62,020 nt of DNA, from the IMG/VR virus record IMGVR_UViG_3300032073_000028, positions 1-62,020 of that record. One strand, written 5' to 3'. This document shows positions 45,991 to 54,682 of this stretch, piece by piece (within the stretch, counting starts at the first letter, position 1; each line of letters begins with the position of its first letter). The translations under genes were made by a program, and so were the position numbers. Origin of the DNA: a virus. The notes beneath the pieces were generated by a model. The model did no database searches. It saw only the letters and a program-made list of their open reading frames with translations, and was not told where the DNA came from.

Positions 45991-45995
45991 ATTTT

Positions 45996-46190
45996 TTACT
46001 GGTTTTTTTGCAAATGTGCGTGGAATCCTAATACTGGTTTATGGTTAACCTTATCTATTATATACTTTAGTTTTACTTCTTTCTGAGTAATCATAGCTTT
46101 GGTAACCTCTAAGGTTTCTACATCGAATTCATTTTCTACCCAATCTTTGAATAGATAGGTTAGTAGTTTAGATTTAATTGTTTTAATCAT
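45996..46190 (-). CDS. Small basic hypothetical protein (64 aa)
   Basis: MIKTIKSKLLTYLFKDWVEN..., amphipathic, basic. No family. Third gene in a three-gene unit from the promoter at 46615. The next promoter's -33 element lies 6 nt past its stop. Confidence 0.55.
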   Translation of the reverse strand: MIKTIKSKLLTYLFKDWVENEFDVETLEVTKAMITQKEVKLKYIIDKVNHKPVLGFHAHLQKNQ

Positions 46191-46208
46191 ATTTTAGGTT
46201 TTAAATTA

Positions 46209-46436
46209 TTATCTGTATAGAGTTACAACTGAACCGAACTCATCATCGAATATTTTAACTAAGTTTTCGTAATCTGAACTCATCATTTTTTCTAACATCT
46301 CTGTGATATAAGAACTACTCATACCAACTTGTTTACCGAATCTTTTAGCATATCCCATAAGAACAAACGCGTTACCATCGGGTCCAGTCAAATCGATTTC
46401 AATTCCTCTATTTAATTTTTCTTTACTTTTAATCAT
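46209..46436 (-). CDS. Conserved small phage protein (75 aa)
   Basis: Contains GIEIDLTGPDGNAFVLMGYA and helical LEKMMSSDYENLVKIFDDEF. A phage protein of this pattern is common in T4-like genomes, with no known role. Confidence 0.6.
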   Translation of the reverse strand: MIKSKEKLNRGIEIDLTGPDGNAFVLMGYAKRFGKQVGMSSSYITEMLEKMMSSDYENLVKIFDDEFGSVVTLYR

Positions 46437-46446
46437 TTAATTTATT

Positions 46447-46596
46447 TTAAAGTTTAATATTGTTTACTGTTTGAATTTCGTTAAGTACTGAATACATAAT
46501 TTTTGGATTCATCATTGAACTCATTAGTTCAAAGTCACCAATAAAGTTTTTGTTTAACAACACTTTTTCTAATTCACTTCTTGATATTTCTTTCAT
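46447..46596 (-). CDS. Small hypothetical protein (49 aa)
   Basis: MKEISRSELEKVLLNKNFIG..., Met-rich helix MSSMMNPKIMYSV. First gene after the promoter at 46615-46646. ATG 46596 follows a leader shared with the 60185 gene, which supports this start. Confidence 0.65.
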   Translation of the reverse strand: MKEISRSELEKVLLNKNFIGDFELMSSMMNPKIMYSVLNEIQTVNNIKL

Positions 46597-46614
46597 AACT
46601 CTCAATCTTACATA

Positions 46615-46646
46615 GCTAATATAAGAAAAATAATCGAGACTTCCAA
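46615..46646 (-). promoter_or_regulatory. Bacteroidetes-type promoter
   Basis: TTG-N20-TATATTAGC, 19 nt before ATG 46596. Leader begins CTATGTAAGATTGAGAGTT, the same as at 60204. Confidence 0.85.
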
Positions 46647-46673
46647 ATTTTTTCGGGCTTTTTTTGCAACTAT

Positions 46674-47357
46674 TTATATGGCGTTTCTATTACCATATTG
46701 TCTATATTTACTGCGTGGATGTAAATAATCGTTTAGTTCAAATGGGTCTAAATCTAATTCCCATTTGTTTATTATTTCAAAAGATTCTATTCTATCCTCA
46801 CCATATAAATCTTCATAGTATGTTATTGGAATATTTAATTGTTCAGATATTACTTTAATAGATTCGTGATGTTGGTCAAATTTATATCTTATAGGTGATT
46901 GTAAATCTATAAAATCTTGTGGGATTGTTTCCCAATGCCATTTATCGTGTGAATTTTTAACAAACTTGGGTTCTTTTGTTCTATCACCTGGCCAGGGTTC
47001 TTTGTGTACTTGATAGAATCTGTACATAAGATTTAACCAACTCTCCCAATGTTCTTGAATATTTTTTCTACTTAATAGAATTACTTTATCAAACTCTTTA
47101 GACCAATCAACATAAAACCCTTGCATTTCTTCATCGGTGTTTACATTTAGGTGGAGTGGTGTTTGATTTATTAAACATTTAATAACCACATTACCTTTAT
47201 CTTCTAATACTTTCAGAGGCCATTTGAACTCTTTGAATTCTTTAAAGATGGGTCTATGATAAAAAGGCTCTGATACCCTTACATCGAATTGTTCTGCGAT
47301 ACCATTTAATAATGATGATGTGCCTGTTCTACCTATACCTAATATTAATACTTTCAT
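46674..47357 (-). CDS. Sulfotransferase-like P-loop protein
   Basis: 227 residues. ILGIGRTGTSSLLNGI is the phosphosulfate-binding loop of sulfotransferases; LLSRKNIQEHWESW is the 3'-phosphate motif; the C-terminal SKYRQYG is also family-like. Overlaps PhoH as ATGA. Substrate unknown. The second sulfotransferase-type gene is at 12278-12841; the two are only distantly alike. Confidence 0.75.
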   Translation of the reverse strand: MKVLILGIGRTGTSSLLNGIAEQFDVRVSEPFYHRPIFKEFKEFKWPLKVLEDKGNVVIKCLINQTPLHLNVNTDEEMQGFYVDWSKEFDKVILLSRKNIQEHWESWLNLMYRFYQVHKEPWPGDRTKEPKFVKNSHDKWHWETIPQDFIDLQSPIRYKFDQHHESIKVISEQLNIPITYYEDLYGEDRIESFEIINKWELDLDPFELNDYLHPRSKYRQYGNRNAI

Positions 47358-48016
47358 GCATATTCTTGTAACAACCTTAATATTTCATCTAATGATTCGT
47401 GTCTGTGATTATCTAGTAAATTAACCGAATACACATATTGTGATTCTTTTACCTTTGGTACTTCGTGTATTGCAGAGTCATTTGGAAACTTTAAATCAAT
47501 CTGTTGTGGGTCTCCAGTTAGTATCATTGTAGAACCCTTTCCTAACCTACCTAGTACCATACTAAGTTGTTGTTTTGTTAAGTTTTGGAATTCATCTACA
47601 ATAACAACTGCATTTTCAAAAGTTCTTCCTCTAAAATGTGATAGAGATACCAATTCAATGTTTTCATCCGATTCCATCTTTTGTAGTATATTTGGTTTAT
47701 TATAAACCTTTCTCATATTAGAACGAATTGGAACTAACCAAGGCTCCATCTTTTCATCAAGTGAGCCAGGTAGATATCCATTATCTTCATTTGATACTGT
47801 TGGTCTTGTTATAATAATTTGATTAATCTTTCTTTGAAAGAACATATCTAAACCTATTTGAACTGCAAGTAGGGTTTTACCACTACCAGCCTTTCCTACT
47901 ACAAAGTTGTAGGGATGATATAAGATGTTTGTCTTTGCCATCTTTTGTTCTTCTGATAGGTTTATTGAAAACTTTACCTTACCTTTTGGTGGTACTTTAC
48001 TTGTATTTAGAGTCAT
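47354..48016 (-). CDS. phoH: PhoH-like ATPase
   Basis: 220 residues. Walker A GKAGSGKT (41-48), RPTVSNEDNGYLPGSLDEKM, Walker B VIVDEFQNLT (138-147) and TGDPQQIDL are all present. Common in marine phages; family proteins are RNA helicase/ribonuclease-linked ATPases, but the phage role remains unsettled. Confidence 0.92.
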   Translation of the reverse strand: MTLNTSKVPPKGKVKFSINLSEEQKMAKTNILYHPYNFVVGKAGSGKTLLAVQIGLDMFFQRKINQIIITRPTVSNEDNGYLPGSLDEKMEPWLVPIRSNMRKVYNKPNILQKMESDENIELVSLSHFRGRTFENAVVIVDEFQNLTKQQLSMVLGRLGKGSTMILTGDPQQIDLKFPNDSAIHEVPKVKESQYVYSVNLLDNHRHESLDEILRLLQEYA

Positions 48017-48025
48017 TTGATTTCC

Positions 48026-48565
48026 TTATCTTTTATAATTTTTTATAAAGTTAAATTGTCTACCACCTATTTTGTGGCAAATCTTTATAGGAGCTTTATT
48101 CCAGCTATCCATGTAACCGTACATATAATCGTGTTCATTTAAAAACATTCTAAACCCATAGTTGTACATTTGTACTCCAGTAGTTCTTGGTATTTTTAAA
48201 TCTTTGCGTATATAAGTTCCTCCCCAATATATTGAGTTCTTAGTTGGTAATGGGTGTACTTCGTTTATCCAATCATATGTAAATACATTAGAAAACCATC
48301 CCCACCCAATTACTTCGTTAAAGTTTTCGTGGAAAAATAAAGTTGATTTAGATACTCCATCTAATCTTTTTTCAATATCTTCAATAGTAGGTCTATCATC
48401 CCAATCAGATAATTGCTCATCAATAGATGATATGATATTTTTAAAGTGAATTTCTGATTCAGTAGTTAATGTATCAACTACTTCTATTCTAAATGAATCA
48501 TCGAAACTTAATGGAGTAAACTCACTTTTATGAATTTGCATTTCATAAAAATCATTTTTTCGCAT
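48026..48565 (-). CDS. GNAT-like acetyltransferase
   Basis: 179 residues. VIGWGWFSNV, YIRKDLKIPRTTGVQMYNYGF (partial Q/R-x-x-G-x-G/A-like loop) and the C-terminal MDSWNKAPIKICHKIGGRQF resemble the N-acetyltransferase fold. The acetyl-CoA loop is weak, so this is tentative. Lies 9 nt upstream of phoH. Confidence 0.5.
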   Translation of the reverse strand: MRKNDFYEMQIHKSEFTPLSFDDSFRIEVVDTLTTESEIHFKNIISSIDEQLSDWDDRPTIEDIEKRLDGVSKSTLFFHENFNEVIGWGWFSNVFTYDWINEVHPLPTKNSIYWGGTYIRKDLKIPRTTGVQMYNYGFRMFLNEHDYMYGYMDSWNKAPIKICHKIGGRQFNFIKNYKR

Positions 48566-48591
48566 AGTAATAACAATTATACTTGTTCTAC

Positions 48592-48600
48592 TATAAATAT
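48592..48600 (-). promoter_or_regulatory. Candidate late promoter motif ATATTTATA
   Basis: In the gap after the 45-residue gene, 26 nt before ATG 48565. Confidence 0.4.
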
Positions 48601-48604
48601 AATA

Positions 48605-48742
48605 TTATAGGTGTTTTGCTTTGAAATAAGTAATAAAAGTAGAAATTAAATTAGTAACCTGAGTTTGTTCATCGCTACTTAGAGCGTGTGTAGTTCTACC
48701 TGTTGTTCTATTTGTTTTTTTGTATATAGTTGGTTTACTCAT
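48605..48742 (-). CDS. Small basic protein (45 aa)
   Basis: MSKPTIYKKTNRTTGRTTHA..., Thr/Lys-rich then an amphipathic helix. It lies 5 nt after the Hint protein stop. Translation is supported by spacing only. Confidence 0.5.
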   Translation of the reverse strand: MSKPTIYKKTNRTTGRTTHALSSDEQTQVTNLISTFITYFKAKHL

Positions 48743-48747
48743 GATTC

Positions 48748-51099
48748 TTATTTGTTGTGTACGATGATTCCATTAGCAACATATGAATGTAATCTATCTA
48801 CTGTTATATTATAAACTTTTTCTTTTGCATCAGAACGAACTATTCTAATATCTTCTATCTCTTTCCATTCAGAGTCTATACATATACTATCTCCTACTTG
48901 AAGTATCTTTGGTTGTTTGTTTGATAGATAAGGTTCTTGGTTCTTATCTGGTACTAATGATTTCCATCCATCTTTCGTTAAGAATGGATGTTCTGGTGTA
49001 AACTCAATACCAGTGTTATCTATTGTATATAGTGATGGTTCATCACCTAATAGTTTACAAGCATCTGCATGAGAGCCAACAAAATGTGAATCATCAGTTG
49101 CAATTACTTCAGCTGAATCTATCTTTCTTCCATCCCATCCTAGTACTTCATCACCTACAACTATATCTTCTATATTTTTAACATCGCCATTTGATAAGGA
49201 TATATGTGTACCTGCTGCAAAACAAGTTTGAGGTACACCACCTGGTGGCATTCTGTTATGTGCCAAGAAATCTTCTACAAAGAAGTTATTGTTACCATCA
49301 ACTTCATCTAGGTTATAAACTGTTGTTGTATCTTCTTGTTCTATTATATCTGTAATAGCAACTCCATATCCATCAAGGTGTAATACTTCATCTCCTATTA
49401 AAATTTGTTCTACATCAATACCACTATCTTCTTTTGTTTGATTAGGGTAATAAGATGAGTATCCTTTTCCACATACAAATAAAGGGTGGTCTGGAGTACC
49501 TGTTAATTCAGTTCCATTTTCAAATACATACTTTACAACATTTTCATTTGATTTGATTCTAATCTTTTTAACTTCTTTATATTCTGAAGTATCGTTATCG
49601 TGATTATATGATATTACTTTATCACCTACCTTTACATCTTCTATGTTTGTAATACCTTTAGATTCTACATGAATCTTACTACCAGCAATAAAACATGGTG
49701 CGTTGTGTACAATAAATGGTGATGATGATGATACGAAATATGTATCAGTATCTTCCACATCGACTCTGTAAAATTTATGTGTATCTATATCACCTGTTAC
49801 AAATATGTTAGATTGTGATATCGATAATAAATCTCCATCCTTATCTATAAGGTAATCATCAGAAGCTGTTATCCAATACGCTGATTTAAATTTAATCTCA
49901 TTTGATTGTGTATTGTATGTTAATAAGTTTTTATTTGATGATACATATATTTCTTCACCAGTTCCTAGTGTTAGTTCGATACCAGTACCATACCAAAGTG
50001 ATGATGATGATAGTGTATCAACAACAGATGATGTTACTATTGAATTATCTGGTAAATCTCTACCATCTTGTGACCAAGATGAAAATACATCGTAATCATC
50101 TGTATCTGGTGAACCACTTAAGAAGAATGATTTAATTGTATCTCCCGTTGATATATCTCCTATTCCAACAAAAGTATTATCTACCTTTTGAATGTTTTCA
50201 GATGATAATATAGCATCTTGTACTAATGGGTTATGTTTTACAAAGTTCGTTGTATATTCAAAGTAATGTTTTATTGGTACATCAACTACTGCAGTGTTTG
50301 ATGATAGTGAAGATATGTTTGGTATATCATACATTGCATCAATCTTATAACTACCTAAACTTACATAGTTTATTTCACTTCCATAAAGAATACCAAATTG
50401 TCTAATTGCTTGTACCTTTCCATTTGAAATTTGAGTTGGGTTAGTATGATATTTTTCTATATATCTATCACTTCTATCTAAATAGTTAAAGAAGTAATCA
50501 TCGGTAATATCTGTTGATGATGAATCTGCAGTTCCTACGAATTTGTGAAATGTTATTGGGGAGTGTCTTTCAGATGAATCTTTTTCTACTATATCTGGAA
50601 AAGTATCACTTGCGTTTACAGATGAAGAAAATGTGTTTCCTTCCCATGCACTACCACTATATCTAAATTCTGGTACAGATGATTCGTTATCGTTATCTTT
50701 AAATATCTTTAGAACTTCTATTCTTTGTTTACAATATGTACTATCAAATATAGCGTTTTCATCATATGCCAATCTTAAGATAAATCTATCTGATTCATCT
50801 GTTACATTTGTTGGATATATTGTGTTTCTATCTTCTTCTATTTTAACTATCTCACTTATAAATGTGGCATCGTTACCGATTACTGAAGTTAGTTTTTCAA
50901 TAAAGTTTCTATGAAATACTTTATAAACAACTGTTAGTTTTGTAATGTTGTTGCTTTGCAATAAAGATATAAACGCTGTAAAATCTAAACGATTATTTAA
51001 TATATCGTTTATCATTGCAGTGTCTGTATTGAACTCTAATAGTCTTAACTTATTAGATTCATCAATAATAAAATCACTTGAAAATAAAGTACCTTTCAT
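48748..51099 (-). CDS. Virion-type protein with tandem self-processing Hint domains
   Basis: 783 residues. The N-terminal part (about 1-370) includes NKLRLLEFNTDTAM and RFILRLAYDENAI, a pattern seen in marine phage proteins with an ATP-grasp-like look. The C-terminus carries Hint modules: Hint 1 from C469 (CFIAGSKIHV) with TPDHPLF to HN614-615, a 10-residue linker, and Hint 2 from C626 (CFAAGTHISL) with TPEHPFLT to HN781-782, then one Lys and the stop. Just before Hint 1, DTDTYFVSSSSPFIVHN looks like the end of a third, degenerate Hint (about 375-466). Such domains cleave or transfer peptides at Cys and at HN. None has a Cys/Ser/Thr after HN, so splicing is unlikely and cleavage more likely. 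Confidence 0.85.
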   Translation of the reverse strand: MKGTLFSSDFIIDESNKLRLLEFNTDTAMINDILNNRLDFTAFISLLQSNNITKLTVVYKVFHRNFIEKLTSVIGNDATFISEIVKIEEDRNTIYPTNVTDESDRFILRLAYDENAIFDSTYCKQRIEVLKIFKDNDNESSVPEFRYSGSAWEGNTFSSSVNASDTFPDIVEKDSSERHSPITFHKFVGTADSSSTDITDDYFFNYLDRSDRYIEKYHTNPTQISNGKVQAIRQFGILYGSEINYVSLGSYKIDAMYDIPNISSLSSNTAVVDVPIKHYFEYTTNFVKHNPLVQDAILSSENIQKVDNTFVGIGDISTGDTIKSFFLSGSPDTDDYDVFSSWSQDGRDLPDNSIVTSSVVDTLSSSSLWYGTGIELTLGTGEEIYVSSNKNLLTYNTQSNEIKFKSAYWITASDDYLIDKDGDLLSISQSNIFVTGDIDTHKFYRVDVEDTDTYFVSSSSPFIVHNAPCFIAGSKIHVESKGITNIEDVKVGDKVISYNHDNDTSEYKEVKKIRIKSNENVVKYVFENGTELTGTPDHPLFVCGKGYSSYYPNQTKEDSGIDVEQILIGDEVLHLDGYGVAITDIIEQEDTTTVYNLDEVDGNNNFFVEDFLAHNRMPPGGVPQTCFAAGTHISLSNGDVKNIEDIVVGDEVLGWDGRKIDSAEVIATDDSHFVGSHADACKLLGDEPSLYTIDNTGIEFTPEHPFLTKDGWKSLVPDKNQEPYLSNKQPKILQVGDSICIDSEWKEIEDIRIVRSDAKEKVYNITVDRLHSYVANGIIVHNK

Positions 51100-51151
51100 C
51101 TATGCTTTTCTTTGTATGAGTTCTTTATATAAGTATCTTGTAAATCTTTTT

Positions 51152-51511
51152 TTATGATATTAAACTCGCTAATTCTTCTTTAAAACTTCTCTTTTCAAAT
51201 CTTCCTTTTCTTTCTGATAAGTAATCTCTTACTATCGCACAGTATTCATAGTGTTCATTTCGTTCAAACCATTTCATACAATATTTCATAGCCAATTCAT
51301 ATTCACTATGGTCTATGTAAACACATATGTTTGTTCTTAGAAGTTTTGCTAATATAAAAGATTTTCTATTATACTTCCATGCCTCATTAATCATATCTAC
51401 CGCCCTAGTATAAAAATCTTCTCCATGATGTTCCATATACTCAGTAATCCATTCCCTTTGATTTGGGATTAGATATTTTCTCCAAGATACTTTTTGGTAG
51501 ATGTTCCTCAT
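51152..51511 (-). CDS. Hypothetical protein (119 aa)
   Basis: Starts at ATG 51511 (MRNIYQKVSWRKYLI), 3 nt after an ATATTTATA motif and beyond the previous gene's stop; a longer start 54 nt upstream would overlap that gene. Helical, with AKLLRTNICVYIDHSEYELA and several Trp/Tyr. It resembles a small family of marine phage proteins whose function is unknown. Confidence 0.65.
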   Translation of the reverse strand: MRNIYQKVSWRKYLIPNQREWITEYMEHHGEDFYTRAVDMINEAWKYNRKSFILAKLLRTNICVYIDHSEYELAMKYCMKWFERNEHYEYCAIVRDYLSERKGRFEKRSFKEELASLIS

Positions 51512-51514
51512 ATC

Positions 51515-51523
51515 TATAAATAT
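51515..51523 (-). promoter_or_regulatory. Candidate late promoter motif ATATTTATA
   Basis: Ends 3 nt before ATG 51511 and abuts the stop of the membrane-protein gene. Confidence 0.4.
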
Positions 51524-51879
51524 TATGTTTTCCACAAAAGTTGAACAGCTAGTATTAAAAAACATAATGCTAATTGTATTAATATTTTTGGAGTTAAGTG
51601 TTCATTGAAGTAATAGCTCGTTAGGATGATGTAGGATACCATTCCTACTACAAATCCAACAAATCTATTTGGCCATAAATTTCCTCCAAAACCTTCTACA
51701 CCAACTCTAGTTGCCTGTAAGAATACCCATGTTAGTGGAATTGCCATCAGATACCAACCCCACCATGATGGTGATTTAGTTGGGTCTTTGAACTGCCAGT
51801 TGTGTTGAAACCATACTGCAGTTTGACCGATTATATAAAGTAGGATGGCCATTCCTATGTAATAGTAATTTAATTTCAT
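51523..51879 (-). CDS. Four-helix membrane protein (EmrE-like look)
   Basis: 118 residues with four hydrophobic helices (LLYIIGQTAVWF, YLMAIPLTWVFLQA, FVGFVVGMVSYIILTSYYF, ILIQLALCFLILAVQLLW). It resembles small drug/metabolite-type membrane proteins and marine phage membrane proteins. Transport function is not demonstrated. Confidence 0.6.
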   Translation of the reverse strand: MKLNYYYIGMAILLYIIGQTAVWFQHNWQFKDPTKSPSWWGWYLMAIPLTWVFLQATRVGVEGFGGNLWPNRFVGFVVGMVSYIILTSYYFNEHLTPKILIQLALCFLILAVQLLWKT

Positions 51880-51901
51880 AACCTTTTATTTAATTTTTTA
51901 T

Positions 51902-53317
51902 TTAACTACCGTATGAGGTTGTATCAGTAGTTTCAGTATCTATGTCTGTTGTTGTATTTGTTACATCAATATTAGTGCCTGTTGATGCAACACCCTCTGG
52001 ATTTTGAGAAAACCAATGAGATGATATTACTGTACCTCTTTTAAATGGTTTAATAAATTGGTTGTCCATATCAGTTGTAGAATCATATAATAATGAATCT
52101 ATATATTGTACAACTTCTCGTTCTCCAATAAGTTGTGTACCACTACTTAAGGAATCTTCCATAGTTACTCCCCACCTAGTTTCATCTTCTTTAAAAGATT
52201 GTATATAGGTTTCCATTTTAGTTTTATTTAATTGTATTCCTGGTATTAGATGAGATGTAAAATATGGATTACCATTATTTCTTGCATAATCAATATCATC
52301 TTTTAATCCTTTACTTATGTATTTATTTCCACTATCTGTGAATATTATCTGAAATCTAAATTGTGTTAATTTATCTCCAAGATTTCTATAAACAACACTA
52401 CCATCTATTGGTTCTATGTATCCAAATGGTCTTGGTAGAGGTATCGGTAAACCTGTGAATTGTGTTGAATTGTATAATCTACTCTGTTGGTTTATTGGAT
52501 TAGTAAATGTACTAGCAGTGTGTTCTACACCATCAGAAATAATTTTATACCTACTTCTTAGTTGTGAAAGAAACTCTCCTATGGGTTTGTTTCTATCCTT
52601 TTTAACAGGATATGTGTTAACGATTGTAACTCTTGGTAAATCAGTATCAATCTTTTTAAATCTGTCTGAGGTAAATGGAAAATCACCAGCTGGTTCACTC
52701 TCTATATCAACATCATTTGGAGTAGGTGGTGGTACAAAAATTGATGGTTCTTGTGGTGCAATATATTCTGGAACTGGAGAGGTTGGTGGAGGTGGTGCCG
52801 GTGTCGGTTGTTGTACCCTTTGTTGTGGGGGTGTTGGTGCAATGTCTGGTGGAAGTACTACATCCACAGGTGTTTCACTAAACTCCTGATTGTACTCTTG
52901 CATTCTACTTAATTCACCACTATTCTCTAATGACTCTCTAGCCTCAGTTGATAATCCTCCTTGTGCATATTGTTGTAATATTTGTGTTTCAGCGGTTATT
53001 TGTGATTGTCCAGCTAATATAGTATTACCCAATGCTGTTTCAATACTACTATTGAATTGAAAGTTTTGAGCTGGTTGGGTTAGTAGGTTTACTTGTTCAG
53101 TAACAGCTTCTTGTATTTCTTGTGGGGAAGCACCTTGTCCTCTTAAATCATTTGCTACTTGTTGAGGTGTTGTAGTTGCTCTTATATTCGCTTGTGTACC
53201 TCCACTTATTACCCAGCGATACTCTGTTGGATTCCAAGCCCACCTCGTACCATCGGGTTGGGTTACTTGTTCGAATGAATACATTCCAGGTCTACCAATT
53301 GGTGAATATAATGCCAT
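51902..53317 (-). CDS. Proline-rich virion-associated protein
   Basis: 471 residues. N-terminal GMYSFEQVTQPDGTRWAWNP, a helical Gln/Ala-rich region, a Pro-rich linker (about 165-215; TPPQQRVQQPTPAPPPPTSP), and a C-terminal folded domain (VVYRNLGDKLTQFRFQIIF). The ATATTTATA motif ends 3 nt before its ATG, as for other virion genes, and the Pro-rich linker resembles those of the 2,190- and 168-residue tail proteins. Probably a virion component. Confidence 0.6.
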   Translation of the reverse strand: MALYSPIGRPGMYSFEQVTQPDGTRWAWNPTEYRWVISGGTQANIRATTTPQQVANDLRGQGASPQEIQEAVTEQVNLLTQPAQNFQFNSSIETALGNTILAGQSQITAETQILQQYAQGGLSTEARESLENSGELSRMQEYNQEFSETPVDVVLPPDIAPTPPQQRVQQPTPAPPPPTSPVPEYIAPQEPSIFVPPPTPNDVDIESEPAGDFPFTSDRFKKIDTDLPRVTIVNTYPVKKDRNKPIGEFLSQLRSRYKIISDGVEHTASTFTNPINQQSRLYNSTQFTGLPIPLPRPFGYIEPIDGSVVYRNLGDKLTQFRFQIIFTDSGNKYISKGLKDDIDYARNNGNPYFTSHLIPGIQLNKTKMETYIQSFKEDETRWGVTMEDSLSSGTQLIGEREVVQYIDSLLYDSTTDMDNQFIKPFKRGTVISSHWFSQNPEGVASTGTNIDVTNTTTDIDTETTDTTSYGS

Positions 53318-53320
53318 GTA

Positions 53321-53329
53321 TATAAATAT
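53321..53329 (-). promoter_or_regulatory. Candidate late promoter motif ATATTTATA
   Basis: Ends 3 nt before ATG 53317; a transcript would be nearly leaderless. Confidence 0.45.
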
Positions 53330-53335
53330 GGGATA

Positions 53336-53509
53336 TTATAATTTACTCTCCACCAATTCGTGGTATGCATCTTGATATGCGTCCACTCTTCTGCCTCTGT
53401 ATTTTTCACTACCCATAAGTTCACCTGCTCTATCTCTAACTTCTTTGAGCATGTTTACTGAATGTGATTCATATAGAATCTCTTCTATTTGTTTTTCTTC
53501 TGACATCAT
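53336..53509 (-). CDS. Small helical protein (57 aa)
   Basis: MMSEEKQIEEILYESHSVNM..., acidic and helical. Its first ATG overlaps the stop of the 46-residue gene as ATGA. No family. Confidence 0.6.
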   Translation of the reverse strand: MMSEEKQIEEILYESHSVNMLKEVRDRAGELMGSEKYRGRRVDAYQDAYHELVESKL

Positions 53510-53646
53510 TGACCTAGTTTTTGTTGTAATCGTTGTAACTTTAACTTATCCTCTTCTGATAGTGGATGTTTGAGTTTTAACTCTATTATCTCATTAACTA
53601 CTTTTTGTATCTCGTTATCTTTCAAGTATTCTTTTATTGTTTGCAT
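53506..53646 (-). CDS. Small helical protein (46 aa)
   Basis: MQTIKEYLKDNEIQKVVNEI..., amphipathic helices, charged. It starts 2 nt after the dCMP deaminase stop and overlaps the next gene by ATGA, so coupling supports translation. Confidence 0.6.
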   Translation of the reverse strand: MQTIKEYLKDNEIQKVVNEIIELKLKHPLSEEDKLKLQRLQQKLGQ

Positions 53647-53648
53647 GT

Positions 53649-54107
53649 TTATATTATACTAACTTCATCGTACCATTGAACATTAACTCCAGCCTCATCA
53701 AACATTTCTAAGCTTCTTTCGGCTGAATCTAACCACTTCTGAGATTTTGCTCCTCTTGAATATCTAGTTACAAATATTCGTTCAATCCCAGCGTTTATAA
53801 TACCTCTTGCACAATCAGCACAAGGTACTCCACAAGTTAAATACATAGTACATCCCTTAGTGGATACGCCAATACGAGCAGCATTATAAATTGCATTTCG
53901 TTCAGCGTGTTCGAACCAGTAATACTTTTCTGGCTTCTCTTGTCTCTTAGGTTTGTTATCATTTATTCCTCTTGGGAAAGAATTGTAACCTGTTGAAACA
54001 ATCTCTTTATCTTTACCAACAATAACCGCACCAATCTGTGTACGCTCATCTTTGGATTTTTCTTTTACCTTTTCGGCTATATTTCTAAAATATTCAACCC
54101 AGCTCAT
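53649..54107 (-). CDS. dCMP deaminase
   Basis: 152 residues. The zinc site HAE (67-69) and PCADC (95-99) is intact, and the sequence around GAVIVGKDKEIVSTGYNSFP is typical of the T4 cd-type enzyme. It converts dCMP to dUMP, feeding thymidylate synthase at 39859-40677. Starts in the ATGA of the 2OG oxygenase stop. Confidence 0.93.
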   Translation of the reverse strand: MSWVEYFRNIAEKVKEKSKDERTQIGAVIVGKDKEIVSTGYNSFPRGINDNKPKRQEKPEKYYWFEHAERNAIYNAARIGVSTKGCTMYLTCGVPCADCARGIINAGIERIFVTRYSRGAKSQKWLDSAERSLEMFDEAGVNVQWYDEVSII

Positions 54108-54682
54108 AACACTGTCTTTTTTATTTCAAATGATTCATGTGGTAGCCACATTACTAATACATATCGTGTACCTGAAATTAGTGGGTGAACTTGATGATAC
54201 AATCGTGAGTCGAACATTACCGCATTACCTCTTTGTTTACTTATTTTAGTTTCGTTATTGTTCGTATCCCAAACAGATAAATCACCACCTTCGTATTCAT
54301 CTTCATTAGATAGTTGTATTAGTATGGTTCTATATCTCCACTCTGTTCCTTTTGAACCCCTATCTTGGTGTCTTTTAAACTTACCACCTTTTGTGTATTT
54401 TAAAATTGAAGCTATGTTTTTTGATTTATCGTAATCTAATTCTTCTTGGTATCTAAACTTTTGAGTTTGTATTATTTTCTTAACTCCAAACTGTTTTAAG
54501 TTTTCTGTTATAAAAGAATCTTTAGGTATTAAAACTTGTCTTTGTGTAGATATTCTAAATGGATTTATACTATGTAGTTCTTGGTCTATACTGTTGACAG
54601 TTTTACTTTCAAACCATCTACCTCCTTCAAGATTCATAATTTGTTCACATTCTTTATCAGTAAATAATCTCTTTTCTATCAT
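54104..54682 (-). CDS. 2OG-Fe(II) dioxygenase
   Basis: 192 residues from ATG 54682 (MIEKRLFTDKECEQIM), preferred because it overlaps the upstream stop as ATGATAG. Iron site HQD (105-107) in FKRHQDRG, EGGDLSVWD, and the distal YHQVHPLISGTRYVL with 2OG Arg 173. Hydroxylase or demethylase of unknown substrate. It is a longer type than the 11447-11902 gene. Confidence 0.85.
   Translation of the reverse strand: MIEKRLFTDKECEQIMNLEGGRWFESKTVNSIDQELHSINPFRISTQRQVLIPKDSFITENLKQFGVKKIIQTQKFRYQEELDYDKSKNIASILKYTKGGKFKRHQDRGSKGTEWRYRTILIQLSNEDEYEGGDLSVWDTNNNETKISKQRGNAVMFDSRLYHQVHPLISGTRYVLVMWLPHESFEIKKTVL

Noticed and set aside
48748-49695. Hint domains as true splicing inteins
   Set aside because: The residues after the HN ends are Ala, Arg and Lys rather than Cys/Ser/Thr, and the last domain ends one residue before the stop, so no C-extein exists.
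52416-52889. 157-codon plus-strand frame opposite the proline-rich gene
   Set aside because: It is the antisense of the 51902-53317 gene; its Gly/Cys-rich translation mirrors the Pro-rich codons and it has no promoter or ribosome-binding site.
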